A stretch of DNA of 34,887 nucleotides from Eubacteriales bacterium (GCA_030532025.1 JAUNLY010000005.1:1-34887), one strand, 5' to 3'; shown: positions 25,976-33,632, numbered from the stretch's first letter. Made by a program: numbers and translations. The notes: generated by a model not told the origin, from the letters alone.

Positions 25976-27043
25976 ATGAAAAAGCAAAAGATAGACTTAA
26001 ACGGAAAAAGCATTTTGGTGACCGGCTCCCCAGGGTTTATAGGGGCTAATTTAGTTATTCGTCTGCTTCAGGAAATGTCCGGCGGAACCATTGTAAGTCT
26101 CGATAATATGAACGATTATTATGACCCAGCGCTCAAGGAATACCGCCTGAACCTTATTGAAAAAGCTGCGGATCAATCACCGGTTCGGCACGTATTTATT
26201 AAAGGTTCCATTGCGGACAAGGCGCTGGTAGATGACTTGTTCGCCACTTACCGTTTTGATGTGGTGGTAAACTTGGCTGCGCAGGCGGGCGTTAGATATT
26301 CCATCGAGCATCCTGATGCTTATATAGAGAGCAACATAATAGGTTTTTATAATCTTTTGGAAGCCTGCCGCCATAATCCGGTTGAGCATTTGGTATATGC
26401 TTCCTCTTCTTCCGTTTATGGTGGAAACAAGAAAGTGCCGTTCAGCACGGACGACAAGGTGGATAACCCTGTAAGCCTCTATGCCGCCACCAAAAAGAGC
26501 AACGAACTGCTGGCGCACGCCTACAGTAAACTCTATAACATTCCATCTACCGGTTTGCGTTTCTTCACGGTTTACGGGCCTGCCGGTCGTCCGGATATGT
26601 TCTACTATGGTGCCACGCAAAAGCTTGTGGCGGGGGAAACTATTCAGATATTCAACTACGGCGACATGCGCCGAGATTTCACCTTTATTGACGATATAGT
26701 AGAAGGTGTAATTCGTATAATGCAAGGTGCTCCAGAAAAGAAAAACGGGGAAGACGGGCTTCCAATCCCACCTTACGCTGTGTATAACATAGGTGGCGGA
26801 CAGCCGGAAAACCTGCTTGACTACATTTCCACTTTGCAAGAGGAACTAATAAGGGCCAAGGTTCTGCCGGAAAATTATAATTTTGAAGAACATAGGCAGC
26901 TGGTTGGAATGCAGGCGGGAGACGTACCTGTAACTTATGCAGATTCCGAGGCACTGGAGCGAGACTACGGTTTTACCCCAAAAATCGGAATCCGTGAAGG
27001 CCTTAGAGCCTTTGCCGAGTGGTACGCAGAATATTATAAATAA
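25976..27043 (+). CDS. UDP-glucuronate 4-epimerase-like SDR
   Basis: An extended short-chain dehydrogenase predicted to interconvert UDP-glucuronate and UDP-galacturonate. The NAD-binding motif is TGSPGFIG (16-23), the catalytic pair is Y169-x3-K173 (YAATK), and SSSSVYGGNKKVPF supplies the Ser. The segments DNMNDYYDPALKEYRL, AAQAGVRYSIEHPDAYIESN and GPAGRPDM resemble bacterial and plant glucuronate epimerases more than GalE. The 355 residues fit. It is last in the four-gene operon, 6 bases after the nucleotidyltransferase. A large hairpin follows the stop. Confidence 0.9.
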   Translation: MKKQKIDLNGKSILVTGSPGFIGANLVIRLLQEMSGGTIVSLDNMNDYYDPALKEYRLNLIEKAADQSPVRHVFIKGSIADKALVDDLFATYRFDVVVNLAAQAGVRYSIEHPDAYIESNIIGFYNLLEACRHNPVEHLVYASSSSVYGGNKKVPFSTDDKVDNPVSLYAATKKSNELLAHAYSKLYNIPSTGLRFFTVYGPAGRPDMFYYGATQKLVAGETIQIFNYGDMRRDFTFIDDIVEGVIRIMQGAPEKKNGEDGLPIPPYAVYNIGGGQPENLLDYISTLQEELIRAKVLPENYNFEEHRQLVGMQAGDVPVTYADSEALERDYGFTPKIGIREGLRAFAEWYAEYYK

Positions 27044-27047
27044 TGTA

Positions 27048-27112
27048 TTGCCCACCCACTACATTTTTCGCCGGATTAAATTATTCAAGCGGAAAACAAA
27101 GTGGGTGGGCAA
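27048..27112 (+). terminator. Large hairpin after the epimerase gene
   Basis: TTGCCCACCCACT (27048-27060) pairs perfectly with AGTGGGTGGGCAA (27100-27112), enclosing 39 bases with weaker inner pairing. No T run follows on the plus strand, so it could be a terminator, a 3' stabiliser or the footprint of a mobile element. Confidence 0.6.
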
Positions 27113-27138
27113 TTAAAGTTGCAATTTACAGCTATATT

Positions 27139-27240
27139 TATACCAATCTCACCCCTTAATACTTTGATAAACCAATCCTTTTCCGTTTTGGTTTGTAAAA
27201 AGCGAAAAACCCGGCGTAAATATATGCGTTAACGGTTTCT
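27139..27240 (+). repeat. Dispersed palindromic repeat, diverged copy
   Basis: The left arm TACCAATCTCACCCCTTAAT then ACTTTGATAAA matches the family. The core retains TTTTCCGTTTTG and GCGAAAAACCCGGCG. The right arm (GCGTTAACGGTTTCTATA) is degraded. Confidence 0.65.
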
Positions 27241-27260
27241 ATAAGCACAAGGAGGATAAA

Positions 27261-27740
27261 ATGAGCATCGATAAAGTAAAAGATTATTTTAGGGCATACG
27301 GTATTGAAGATAAAATACAGGAATTTGACGTTTCAAGCGCAACGGTTGATATGGCTGCAAAGGCGCTTAACTGTGAACCGCGCCGCATTGCTAAAACGCT
27401 TTCTTTTATGCTCAAAGACGGGCCTATTCTTATAGTGGCCGCGGGGGACGCAAGGGTTGATAACACCAAATATAAAGCTAAGTTCGGTACTAAAGCAAAA
27501 ATGCTTACACCGCAGGAAAACATAGACTTAATTGGCTTTTCTATAGGGGGAATATGCCCCTTTGCTATAAATGAAGGTGTTAGTGTTTATCTGGACGAAT
27601 CGCTAAAACGATTTGAATCTGTATTCCCTGCTTGTGGCAGCAGCAACAGCGCTGCGGAGCTTACACTTGAGGAGCTTGAAAAGTATTCCCAATATGAAGC
27701 TTGGGTAGATGTATGCAAGGGCTGGGCTAAAAAGTTATAA
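27261..27740 (+). CDS. YbaK/EbsC-type aminoacyl-tRNA deacylase
   Basis: A small editing protein of the YbaK/ProX superfamily, which hydrolyses mischarged aminoacyl-tRNAs such as Cys- or Ala-tRNA-Pro. The 159-residue length, the segment AKTLSFMLKDGPILIVAAGD with the conserved Lys, and the GFSIGGICPFAI loop match the family. The precise tRNA is not determinable. AAGGAGG is placed well ahead of the ATG. It appears to be a single gene, with a terminator about 110 bases downstream. Confidence 0.9.
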   Translation: MSIDKVKDYFRAYGIEDKIQEFDVSSATVDMAAKALNCEPRRIAKTLSFMLKDGPILIVAAGDARVDNTKYKAKFGTKAKMLTPQENIDLIGFSIGGICPFAINEGVSVYLDESLKRFESVFPACGSSNSAAELTLEELEKYSQYEAWVDVCKGWAKKL

Positions 27741-27849
27741 AAATATAATTTAAAGGTATACAGCGTCGCTTAACTTGTGCGGAGTATCTTTAAAACTATA
27801 TGTGGGATACATTTGTGTGGCTATCTTTAAAATTAAGGTTTTGTTTATA

Positions 27850-27877
27850 AAAAGGTCGCGTTATCACGGCCTTTTTT
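27850..27877 (+). terminator. Terminator of the YbaK-like gene
   Basis: GGTCG (27854-27858) pairs with CGGCC (27867-27871), with AAAA before and TTTTTT after. Confidence 0.75.
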
Positions 27878-27886
27878 ATCATGATC

Positions 27887-28010
27887 TAATACTAATTTCG
27901 CCTATTAATACTAATCCCCAATTTTTAGTGTTTTGGTAAACTGTCTTTTTGTCTTTGGCAACACAAAAAACAAAAATCTTTTGTAAATGTATGTATTAAG
28001 GTGTTCAACT
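27887..28010 (+). repeat. Dispersed palindromic repeat, degenerate
   Basis: Two left ends occur in tandem (TAATACTAAT near 27888 and ATACTAATCC at 27908-27917). A GTTTTGGTAAACTGTCTTTTTG stretch resembles the family core. The right arm is barely recognisable, so the right boundary is approximate. Confidence 0.45.
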
Positions 28011-28111
28011 GCTATTGTTATAGCGCGTTAACGGGCTTTAGGCGAGCAGCCTTATGTTTTAAAGGAAACGCTAAAACACTAAAACATTTCCCTTGTTTTG
28101 AGGCATATCTA

Positions 28112-28134
28112 CTAAACAAAACCGCTTTGTTTAG
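28112..28134. promoter_or_regulatory. Inverted repeat upstream of the mtn operon promoter (possible operator)
   Basis: CTAAACAAA (28112-28120) and TTTGTTTAG (28126-28134) form a perfect 9-base inverted repeat with a 5-base loop, 31 bases ahead of the -35 box. A related inverted repeat lies just past the -10 box (28216-28236). Confidence 0.4.
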
Positions 28135-28165
28135 CAAAAAATAGCGATATATTTATTAAAAAGCG

Positions 28166-28194
28166 TTGACAGCATGTAAAAAGAGGGCTACAAT
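28166..28194 (+). promoter_or_regulatory. Promoter of the methylthioribose operon
   Basis: A perfect TTGACA (28166-28171), a 17-base spacer and TACAAT (28189-28194). The predicted start near 28201 leaves an untranslated leader of about 480 bases. Confidence 0.85.
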
Positions 28195-28200
28195 TCTCCG

Positions 28201-28677
28201 TATAAGAAGAAGGAGCTTTGTTTTTATTAAACAAAGTTAACGTTAGGGCAATTGTGTCGCTTTAAATCGCTTTAAGCCTTGTGTAGATGTATAGTGTATT
28301 AAAATTTAGGTATTTGTATAGTATACATCATCAGGCGGGACAAAAAATAATGTTAGGCAAAAACAGGGACGTTATTATATTTATTTAAGCATTTTAAAGC
28401 ACACTATCAAGGTAATAATTTGCAGGGAGGTGAATTTGCAAACGCGGTTGTGCGTCAAACAGCTCTTGGCCTGCTGCGGCTGAGTAAAATAGCGGCAAAA
28501 TAATACGGATACTCAGCACAATCTGGCGTCGTCGCCGGTGTTAAATTTTCTTCCACCTGCTGCCTGCAAAAAGTTTCATTTAGGTTTAACTTTCTGCAGT
28601 TGCATCTGATAAAAACTTCATTCACCGGCGCGGTACCTCGTTTGTGCGGTATACCCTAAATTTAAAGGAGAATCGGT
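28201..28677 (+). ncRNA. Long structured 5' leader of the methylthioribose operon
   Basis: Perfect or near-perfect helices are: CTTTGTTT/AAACAAAG (28216-28236); GATGTATA/TATACATC (about 28285-28330); GCTGAGTA/TACTCAGC (about 28479-28519); CTGGCG/CGCCGG; a long-range CGCCGGTG/CACCGGCG (about 28531-28538 with 28624-28631); and inside that CTGCA-x-AAAGTT/AACTTT-x-TGCAG (28564-28599). ATACC/GGTAT around the start codon would enclose the ribosome binding site. The local CTGGCG/CGCCGG helix and the long-range helix share bases, so they exclude each other. No known riboswitch core was recognised. Confidence 0.5.
28436..28483 (+). CDS. Possible leader peptide, 15 residues
   Basis: A TTG start has GGGAGGTG ending 3 bases upstream. 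The product reads MQTRLCVKQLLACCG, with three TGC cysteine codons, two of them adjacent and near the stop. The TGA stop (28481-28483) lies inside the 5' arm of the GCTGAGTA/TACTCAGC helix. Translation is unproven, and the length is within what chance allows. Confidence 0.25.
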   Translation: MQTRLCVKQLLACCG

Positions 28678-29793
28678 ATGAAAAAGATTATCTCTATTTT
28701 ATTAGTATTAGTAATGGTACTATCGCTTACAGCGGTAAGCTTTGCCGAAGAAGCAAAGAACCCGGTAGAAGGCAAACGCGTAGCTTACGTAATGCTTTTA
28801 CCCTCAGCTACAATATTCCAAATGTGGAAAGACTCCTGTGCAGACCTTTGCTCAGCGCTTGGCGTACAGTTTGAGTTCTTCTTCTGCGACGGCGACTTTA
28901 ACAAATGGCAGGATACCATACGTACCTGTGCATCTTCTGGGTATGACGGCCTGCTCTTAAGCCACGGCAACCAAGACGGCTCCTATGTATTCTTGAAGGA
29001 AATACGCGAACAGTACCCCGAAATGAACATAGTAACGTTTGATACACAGTTCTATACCGACGGCGAATACCAGAAGCTTGAAGGCGTTACCCAGATGTTC
29101 CAGCAGGACAAGAGCTTGATAACCGTTCTTTTAGACGAAATGGTAGCCAAATTTGGCGAAGGCGTAAGGCTCGTTAAAGTATGGCGTGGCCCGAACTACA
29201 ACAGCCCCTTTGACAGGCGCCAAGTAGGTTGGGAAGAATACGAAAAAGCAGGCAAGATAGTTACAGTCGGCGAAGTACAGCCCCTTACAGACTCTATGGA
29301 TTCTGCAAACGCCGTTGCAGCTGCATACCTGCAGTCCTTAAAACGCGAAGACATTGACGGCATTATCGCATATTACGACCTGTATGGCCAAGGCGTATAC
29401 AACGCAATCGTAGAAAACGACAACTATAACGGCAAAGCAGGCGAAACACTCCCCATGTGCTCAGTTGACATTGACCCTGTTGATATAACCAACATGAAGA
29501 CCAACCCCGAAATTTGGTACGCAGCAGGAACTACCGACTGGACATTGAACGGCGAAATCGGAATGCGCCTCCTTCTCCTCCAGATGGCCGGCGAATATGA
29601 CAAGATATATGACCCCGCCACAGGCAAATACGGCGTGGACTACGTGGAAGTACCTGGCTCTGCCATACTCGCTTCCAGCCTTAAGGAAGATTCCACCGTT
29701 GAAAACCTTGCAAACGTTGCGCCTGACACATACGGCAAACTTGAGTATCTGTCCGTGGCAGACTGGATGCCCGCAGACTTAATTCACAAATAA
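28678..29793 (+). CDS. Sugar ABC transporter substrate-binding protein (RbsB type)
   Basis: A periplasmic-binding-protein fold of the ribose/pentose class. The 371 residues start with a signal peptide cleaved probably after A23 (VSFA|EE), and no lipobox cysteine is present. VAYVMLLPSATIFQMWKDSC begins the first lobe; SGYDGLLLSHGNQDGSY and the DSANAVAAAYLQ region are typical of the family. Placed ahead of mtnK and mtnA, its ligand is predicted to be 5-methylthioribose or 5-deoxyribose (inference). AAAGGAG precedes the ATG; an ATACC/GGTAT pairing could hide it. It is the first gene of the operon. Confidence 0.9.
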   Translation: MKKIISILLVLVMVLSLTAVSFAEEAKNPVEGKRVAYVMLLPSATIFQMWKDSCADLCSALGVQFEFFFCDGDFNKWQDTIRTCASSGYDGLLLSHGNQDGSYVFLKEIREQYPEMNIVTFDTQFYTDGEYQKLEGVTQMFQQDKSLITVLLDEMVAKFGEGVRLVKVWRGPNYNSPFDRRQVGWEEYEKAGKIVTVGEVQPLTDSMDSANAVAAAYLQSLKREDIDGIIAYYDLYGQGVYNAIVENDNYNGKAGETLPMCSVDIDPVDITNMKTNPEIWYAAGTTDWTLNGEIGMRLLLLQMAGEYDKIYDPATGKYGVDYVEVPGSAILASSLKEDSTVENLANVAPDTYGKLEYLSVADWMPADLIHK

Positions 29794-29810
29794 TCAACAA
29801 AAATAAATTA

Positions 29811-29835
29811 GGGGGCGCCACGCGCTGGCGCCCCC
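29811..29835 (+). terminator. GC-rich stem-loop between binding-protein and ATPase genes
   Basis: GGGGGCGCCA (29811-29820) pairs perfectly with TGGCGCCCCC (29826-29835) around a 5-base loop. No T run follows, so partial attenuation or mRNA stabilisation is more likely than full termination. Confidence 0.65.
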
Positions 29836-29854
29836 CATATTTAAGGGTGAGGAA

Positions 29855-31402
29855 ATGCAAAAAATAACCTTAGGAACGAAAGGGGTTTCCATAGAGTTTC
29901 CGGGTGTTAAAGCGCTTAAAAATGTAGACTTTGAAGTTTCTACCGGCGAAATAAGGGCTGTTGTAGGGGCGAATGGCGCAGGTAAGTCAACGCTTATGAA
30001 AGTTCTTTCGGGCGCCAACCCAACATATACAGGCACAGTCCATATAGACGGAAAGCCGATAGAATTAAGGAGTACCCTTGTTGCTAAAAAGCTTGGCATA
30101 CAGATAGTTTACCAAGAAGTCGACACGGCGCTTATACCTACATTTTCTGTCGCAGAAAATGTAATGCTTAACGAAACGGTTTTAAGCAATCAATATTTTA
30201 TGAACTGGTCTAAGCTTTATTCGGACGCTCAAAAGGTGCTCGATCGTTTGCACATAAACGTAAATCCGAAGGCGCTTGTTAATAGTTTATCCTTAGCGGA
30301 AAAGCAAATGGTGCTTATAGCAAGAGCCATACAGTCAAAGTGCAATTTTTTAATATTAGACGAGCCTACCGCCCCTTTAAGCGAAAACGAAACCGAAGCT
30401 TTGTTTAAGCTGGTTGAACACCTGAGAGATACAGAGAACATAGCTATTATATTTATATCTCATAGAATAAACGAAGTTATACAGATATGTGACCGCTATA
30501 CCGTTATGAAAAACGGCAGCATAATAGATACCGTAGATGTTACCGAAAAAACAACAAGTTCCGAAATTGTAGAAAAAATGCTTGGCAGAAGCATTGAAGA
30601 AAACGTAGGCAAAAGAAAAGTATCTCTTGGCGATGTAATTTTTGAAGTAGAAAACCTTTCGGGTGCAGACGGCTTTGTTAAAGACGTTTCCTTTAATGTC
30701 AGGAGCGGAGAAATAGTAGGCATTGCAGGGCTTGTAGGTGCCGGCAAATCCGAACTGTGCAAGACCATATTCGGCGCATACGACAAAACCGCAGGGCAGG
30801 TAAAACTAAAAGGCAAAGAGCTTAAAATAAAAATTCCAGCAAATGCCAGAAAAAGCGGTATAGCACTTGTGCCGGAAGAAAGACGCAAGGAAGGTGTGCT
30901 TGTCGCGGAGAACATAAGCTTTAATTTATCGGCCGCAAGCCTTGATAAATTTTGCACGGCTTCATTTATAAACAAGAAAAAAGTCGATAAAAATGCAGAA
31001 AAAAACGTAAAAGAGCTTGGTATCGTTACGCCGAGCATAAAGCAGAAGGTTAAGAACCTTTCGGGCGGTAACCAGCAAAAGGTATCCGTCGGCAAGTGGC
31101 TTTCTGCGGATTGCTCCGTTTATATGTTTGATGAGCCTACAAAAGGTGTAGATGTAGGCGCTAAACAGGAAATATTCCATTTAATAAATGATATTGCCGA
31201 AAAGGGAAATGCAATAGTTTATGCTTCATGCGAAAACTCTGAACTATTGAGCATTACGGATAGAATATATGTTTTGTTTGACGGAGAGATAAGAGCGGAG
31301 CTTATAACTTCACAAACGACCGAAGACGAAATAATGCACTATGCCGTCGGCGGAAAAAATTACAGCAAATCTAACGAATCTGCTATCGCAGGAGGAAATT
31401 AA
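29855..31402 (+). CDS. Sugar ABC transporter ATP-binding protein (RbsA type)
   Basis: A double-cassette ATPase of 515 residues. The first cassette has Walker A GANGAGKS (38-45), an LSLAEKQM signature near 145 and LILDEPTAPLS. The second has GLVGAGKS (292-299), LSGGNQQKVSVGKW and MFDEPTKGVDVG. The first signature is degenerate, as is usual in RbsA/XylG/MglA proteins. It powers uptake through the permease encoded one base after its stop. Confidence 0.95.
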   Translation: MQKITLGTKGVSIEFPGVKALKNVDFEVSTGEIRAVVGANGAGKSTLMKVLSGANPTYTGTVHIDGKPIELRSTLVAKKLGIQIVYQEVDTALIPTFSVAENVMLNETVLSNQYFMNWSKLYSDAQKVLDRLHINVNPKALVNSLSLAEKQMVLIARAIQSKCNFLILDEPTAPLSENETEALFKLVEHLRDTENIAIIFISHRINEVIQICDRYTVMKNGSIIDTVDVTEKTTSSEIVEKMLGRSIEENVGKRKVSLGDVIFEVENLSGADGFVKDVSFNVRSGEIVGIAGLVGAGKSELCKTIFGAYDKTAGQVKLKGKELKIKIPANARKSGIALVPEERRKEGVLVAENISFNLSAASLDKFCTASFINKKKVDKNAEKNVKELGIVTPSIKQKVKNLSGGNQQKVSVGKWLSADCSVYMFDEPTKGVDVGAKQEIFHLINDIAEKGNAIVYASCENSELLSITDRIYVLFDGEIRAELITSQTTEDEIMHYAVGGKNYSKSNESAIAGGN

Positions 31403-31403
31403 C

Positions 31404-32387
31404 ATGAGTGTCAAGGCGACAAGGAAGACGACCTTAAGGTTTCTTTTGGACTGGGCGGCGGTTATTACTTTAATCGGCTGTTTTGTAGTGTTTACGGCTG
31501 TTACAGGCTCCAGGTTTATGTCCAAAAACAATATGATCAATATATTACGCGCTATGTCCATCACAACGGTGTTTGGCATTGGGGCGACTGTTACAATGTC
31601 TGCGGACGGCTTTGATATGTCCATGTGTACTCTTGCAAGCTGTTCTGCCTATGTGTTTGTAAGCATGTACCTGTGGCATGGTTTGTCGCTTGGTATGAGC
31701 ATTGTGGTTTCCCTTATAGCAACGCTTGTAATGTACCAGCTTACAATGTTTTTAATACTCGTATGTAAAATACCGGACATGCTTGCAACAGTAGCTCTTA
31801 TGTTTGTCCACCAAGGGCTTGGCCAATGGTACATAGGCGGTGGCGCCGTTTCAACCGGTATGCGCCAGCCAAACGGCAACCCTCCTGCAAGGGTAATATT
31901 GGGCGAGGACTTTACAGCCATAGGAAGAGCACCTTGGATTATAATTATAATGCTGGTGTGTGTATTGGTTGCATATATTTTCCTTGAGCATACCAAGCAT
32001 GGCAGATACCTGTACGCTATTGGCGGCAATAAAGAAGCTGCAAAGCTTTCCGGTATAGATGTTAAGGGTTATAGGTACCTTGCTGGTATGATAACTGCCG
32101 TGTTTATTACAATAGGCGGTATACTCGTTGCTTCACGCGGAAGCTCCGCGCAGGTTGGTAACTCTGACGGCTATTTTATGCAGGCAATTGCAGCCGTGTT
32201 TGTCGGCAGAACCGTGGGCGGTGCGGAAAAACCCAATGCGCTTGGCACGCTCGTCGGTGCAATGCTTGTTTCAACGCTTGAAAACGGTTTAACAATTATG
32301 GCGGTATCATATTATGTGTTACCGGCGGTCAAAGGCGCAGTGCTTGCGCTTGCTCTTATAGCTGCCTATGCAGGCAAAAAGGAATGA
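31404..32387 (+). CDS. Sugar ABC transporter permease (RbsC type)
   Basis: A hydrophobic 327-residue permease of the BPD_transp_2 family with about 8-10 membrane spans. Typical segments are FMSKNNMINILRAMSITTVF, HTKHGRYLYAIGGNKEAAKL (the cytoplasmic coupling region) and the C-terminal GGAEKPNALGTLVGAMLVS. The start is set at 31404 because AGGAGG lies about 8 bases upstream; an earlier in-frame ATG (31341) lies deep in the ATPase gene. One base separates the two genes. Confidence 0.93.
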   Translation: MSVKATRKTTLRFLLDWAAVITLIGCFVVFTAVTGSRFMSKNNMINILRAMSITTVFGIGATVTMSADGFDMSMCTLASCSAYVFVSMYLWHGLSLGMSIVVSLIATLVMYQLTMFLILVCKIPDMLATVALMFVHQGLGQWYIGGGAVSTGMRQPNGNPPARVILGEDFTAIGRAPWIIIIMLVCVLVAYIFLEHTKHGRYLYAIGGNKEAAKLSGIDVKGYRYLAGMITAVFITIGGILVASRGSSAQVGNSDGYFMQAIAAVFVGRTVGGAEKPNALGTLVGAMLVSTLENGLTIMAVSYYVLPAVKGAVLALALIAAYAGKKE

Positions 32388-32400
32388 GGGGAGAAATAAA

Positions 32401-33621
32401 ATGTCTAAATTTAATGAATACTTTTTAATGAAATCCGATGATATAGTCGAATATGCGCTATATAAACTGCCGGATTTTGGCTGGGACAAGGAGTCCATCA
32501 CCGCAAAGGAAATAGGCGACGGCAACTTAAACTATGTTTTTAAGGTGTCGGATGATAAAGGACATTCCGTAATAGTAAAACACGCGGGCACAAACCTTAG
32601 GATTTCCGAAGAAATGACGGTTTCTGTGGACAGGAACAGAATAGAATCCGAAATATTAATACTTCAGGATAAATACGCACCAAATTACGTGCCTAAAATT
32701 TACATGTACGATACTGTTATGAGTGCTTGCATAATGGAGGATCTATCAGACCACCAGCTTATGCGCTATGCACTTATGGAGCATAAAACTTTCCCGCGCT
32801 TTGCGGACGACATAACTACTTTTATGGTAAATTCCCTTCTTATGACTACCGATGTAGTTATGGAGCACAAGGCAAAAAAAGAGCTTGTAAAAAGCTTTAT
32901 CAACCCCGAACTTTGCGAAATAACGGAAGATTTGGTTTTAACAGAACCCTACTTAAACAATAACAACCGTAACTTGGTGTTTGAACCTAACAAAGAATTT
33001 GTCCAAAAAGAACTCTATGACGATAAAGCGCTGCACCTTGAAGTAGCTAAAATTAAGTTCGACTTTATGAACAACGCCCAAGCGCTGTTGCATGGCGATT
33101 TGCACACGGGTTCTATATTTGTAAAGCAGGACTCCACAAAGGTGTTTGACCCTGAGTTCGCTTTCTATGGCCCGATAGGCTATGATGTTGGCAACGTAAT
33201 AGCAAACCTTATATTCGCTTGGGATAACGGCATAGCGGCCGGCGCTACGGAATTTTGCGACTGGGTATTAAAAACAATAGAGCAAGTATTGGATATGTTT
33301 ATTGATAAATTCCTAAAAGCCTTTGATGAAAACGCTACGGACCTTATGGCAAAGGCCGAGGGCTTCAAAGAAGAATACTTGAATGCCATATTGGCAGGTA
33401 CCGCCGCATATACGGGAACAGAGCTTAACAGAAGAACCGTAGGAATGGCTCAGGTAAAAGACGTAACCACCATAGCAGATAAAGAAAAAAGAATGCTTGC
33501 AGAGCGCACAAACATATATTGCGCAAAGGATTGCATTATGAACCGCAATAGCTTTAAGACCGGCAAAGACTATGTCGATGCGATTATGCGCGCGGCGGAA
33601 AAAGCAAAGAAGAGCATGTAA
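32401..33621 (+). CDS. mtnK: S-methyl-5-thioribose kinase
   Basis: Phosphorylates 5-methylthioribose at C1 with ATP. It is a 406-residue kinase of the choline/APH fold. Catalytic loop HGDLHTGS (H231, D233) and metal-binding [16 protein letters not shown] (D250) are the MtnK signatures, and [11 protein letters not shown] is the ATP loop. From family knowledge some enzymes also take 5-deoxyribose. The start at 32401 follows GAGGGGAG; an earlier in-frame ATG lies inside the permease gene. It starts 13 bases after the permease and ends 11 bases before mtnA, so kinase and transporter are one transcript. Confidence 0.94.
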   Translation: MSKFNEYFLMKSDDIVEYALYKLPDFGWDKESITAKEIGDGNLNYVFKVSDDKGHSVIVKHAGTNLRISEEMTVSVDRNRIESEILILQDKYAPNYVPKIYMYDTVMSACIMEDLSDHQLMRYALMEHKTFPRFADDITTFMVNSLLMTTDVVMEHKAKKELVKSFINPELCEITEDLVLTEPYLNNNNRNLVFEPNKEFVQKELYDDKALHLEVAKIKFDFMNNAQALLHGDLHTGSIFVKQDSTKVFDPEFAFYGPIGYDVGNVIANLIFAWDNGIAAGATEFCDWVLKTIEQVLDMFIDKFLKAFDENATDLMAKAEGFKEEYLNAILAGTAAYTGTELNRRTVGMAQVKDVTTIADKEKRMLAERTNIYCAKDCIMNRNSFKTGKDYVDAIMRAAEKAKKSM

Positions 33622-33632
33622 GGAGCCTCATG

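Larger units (their letters stand above)
27741..28165. other. Intergenic region upstream of the mtn operon promoter
   Basis: No gene is supported. It holds an imperfect direct repeat (27775-27795 and 27813-27832, both ending TATCTTTAAAA), a terminator, a diverged palindromic repeat and the inverted repeat at 28112-28134. Confidence 0.5.

Noticed and set aside
26177-26839. Antisense frame of 220 codons within the epimerase gene
   Set aside because: It lies wholly opposite a well-supported gene and encodes nothing recognisable; its length follows from the codon pattern of the sense strand.
16824-28010. CRISPR array or integron-type repeat array
   Set aside because: The repeats are far apart, vary in length, are palindromic and have genes between them; there are no regular spacers and no cas genes.
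28380-28677. SAM-I, TPP, cobalamin or T-box riboswitch in the mtn leader
   Set aside because: Short resemblances (GGCTGAGT, GCGCGGTACC) exist, but the conserved cores (for example GGCCC...GATGAAACC...GGCAACC of SAM-I or the full T-box stretch) are not present.
30496-31095. Antisense frame of 199 codons within the RbsA-type ATPase gene
   Set aside because: Opposite a clear two-cassette ATPase; low-complexity Ser/Leu/Phe-rich product with no start signal.
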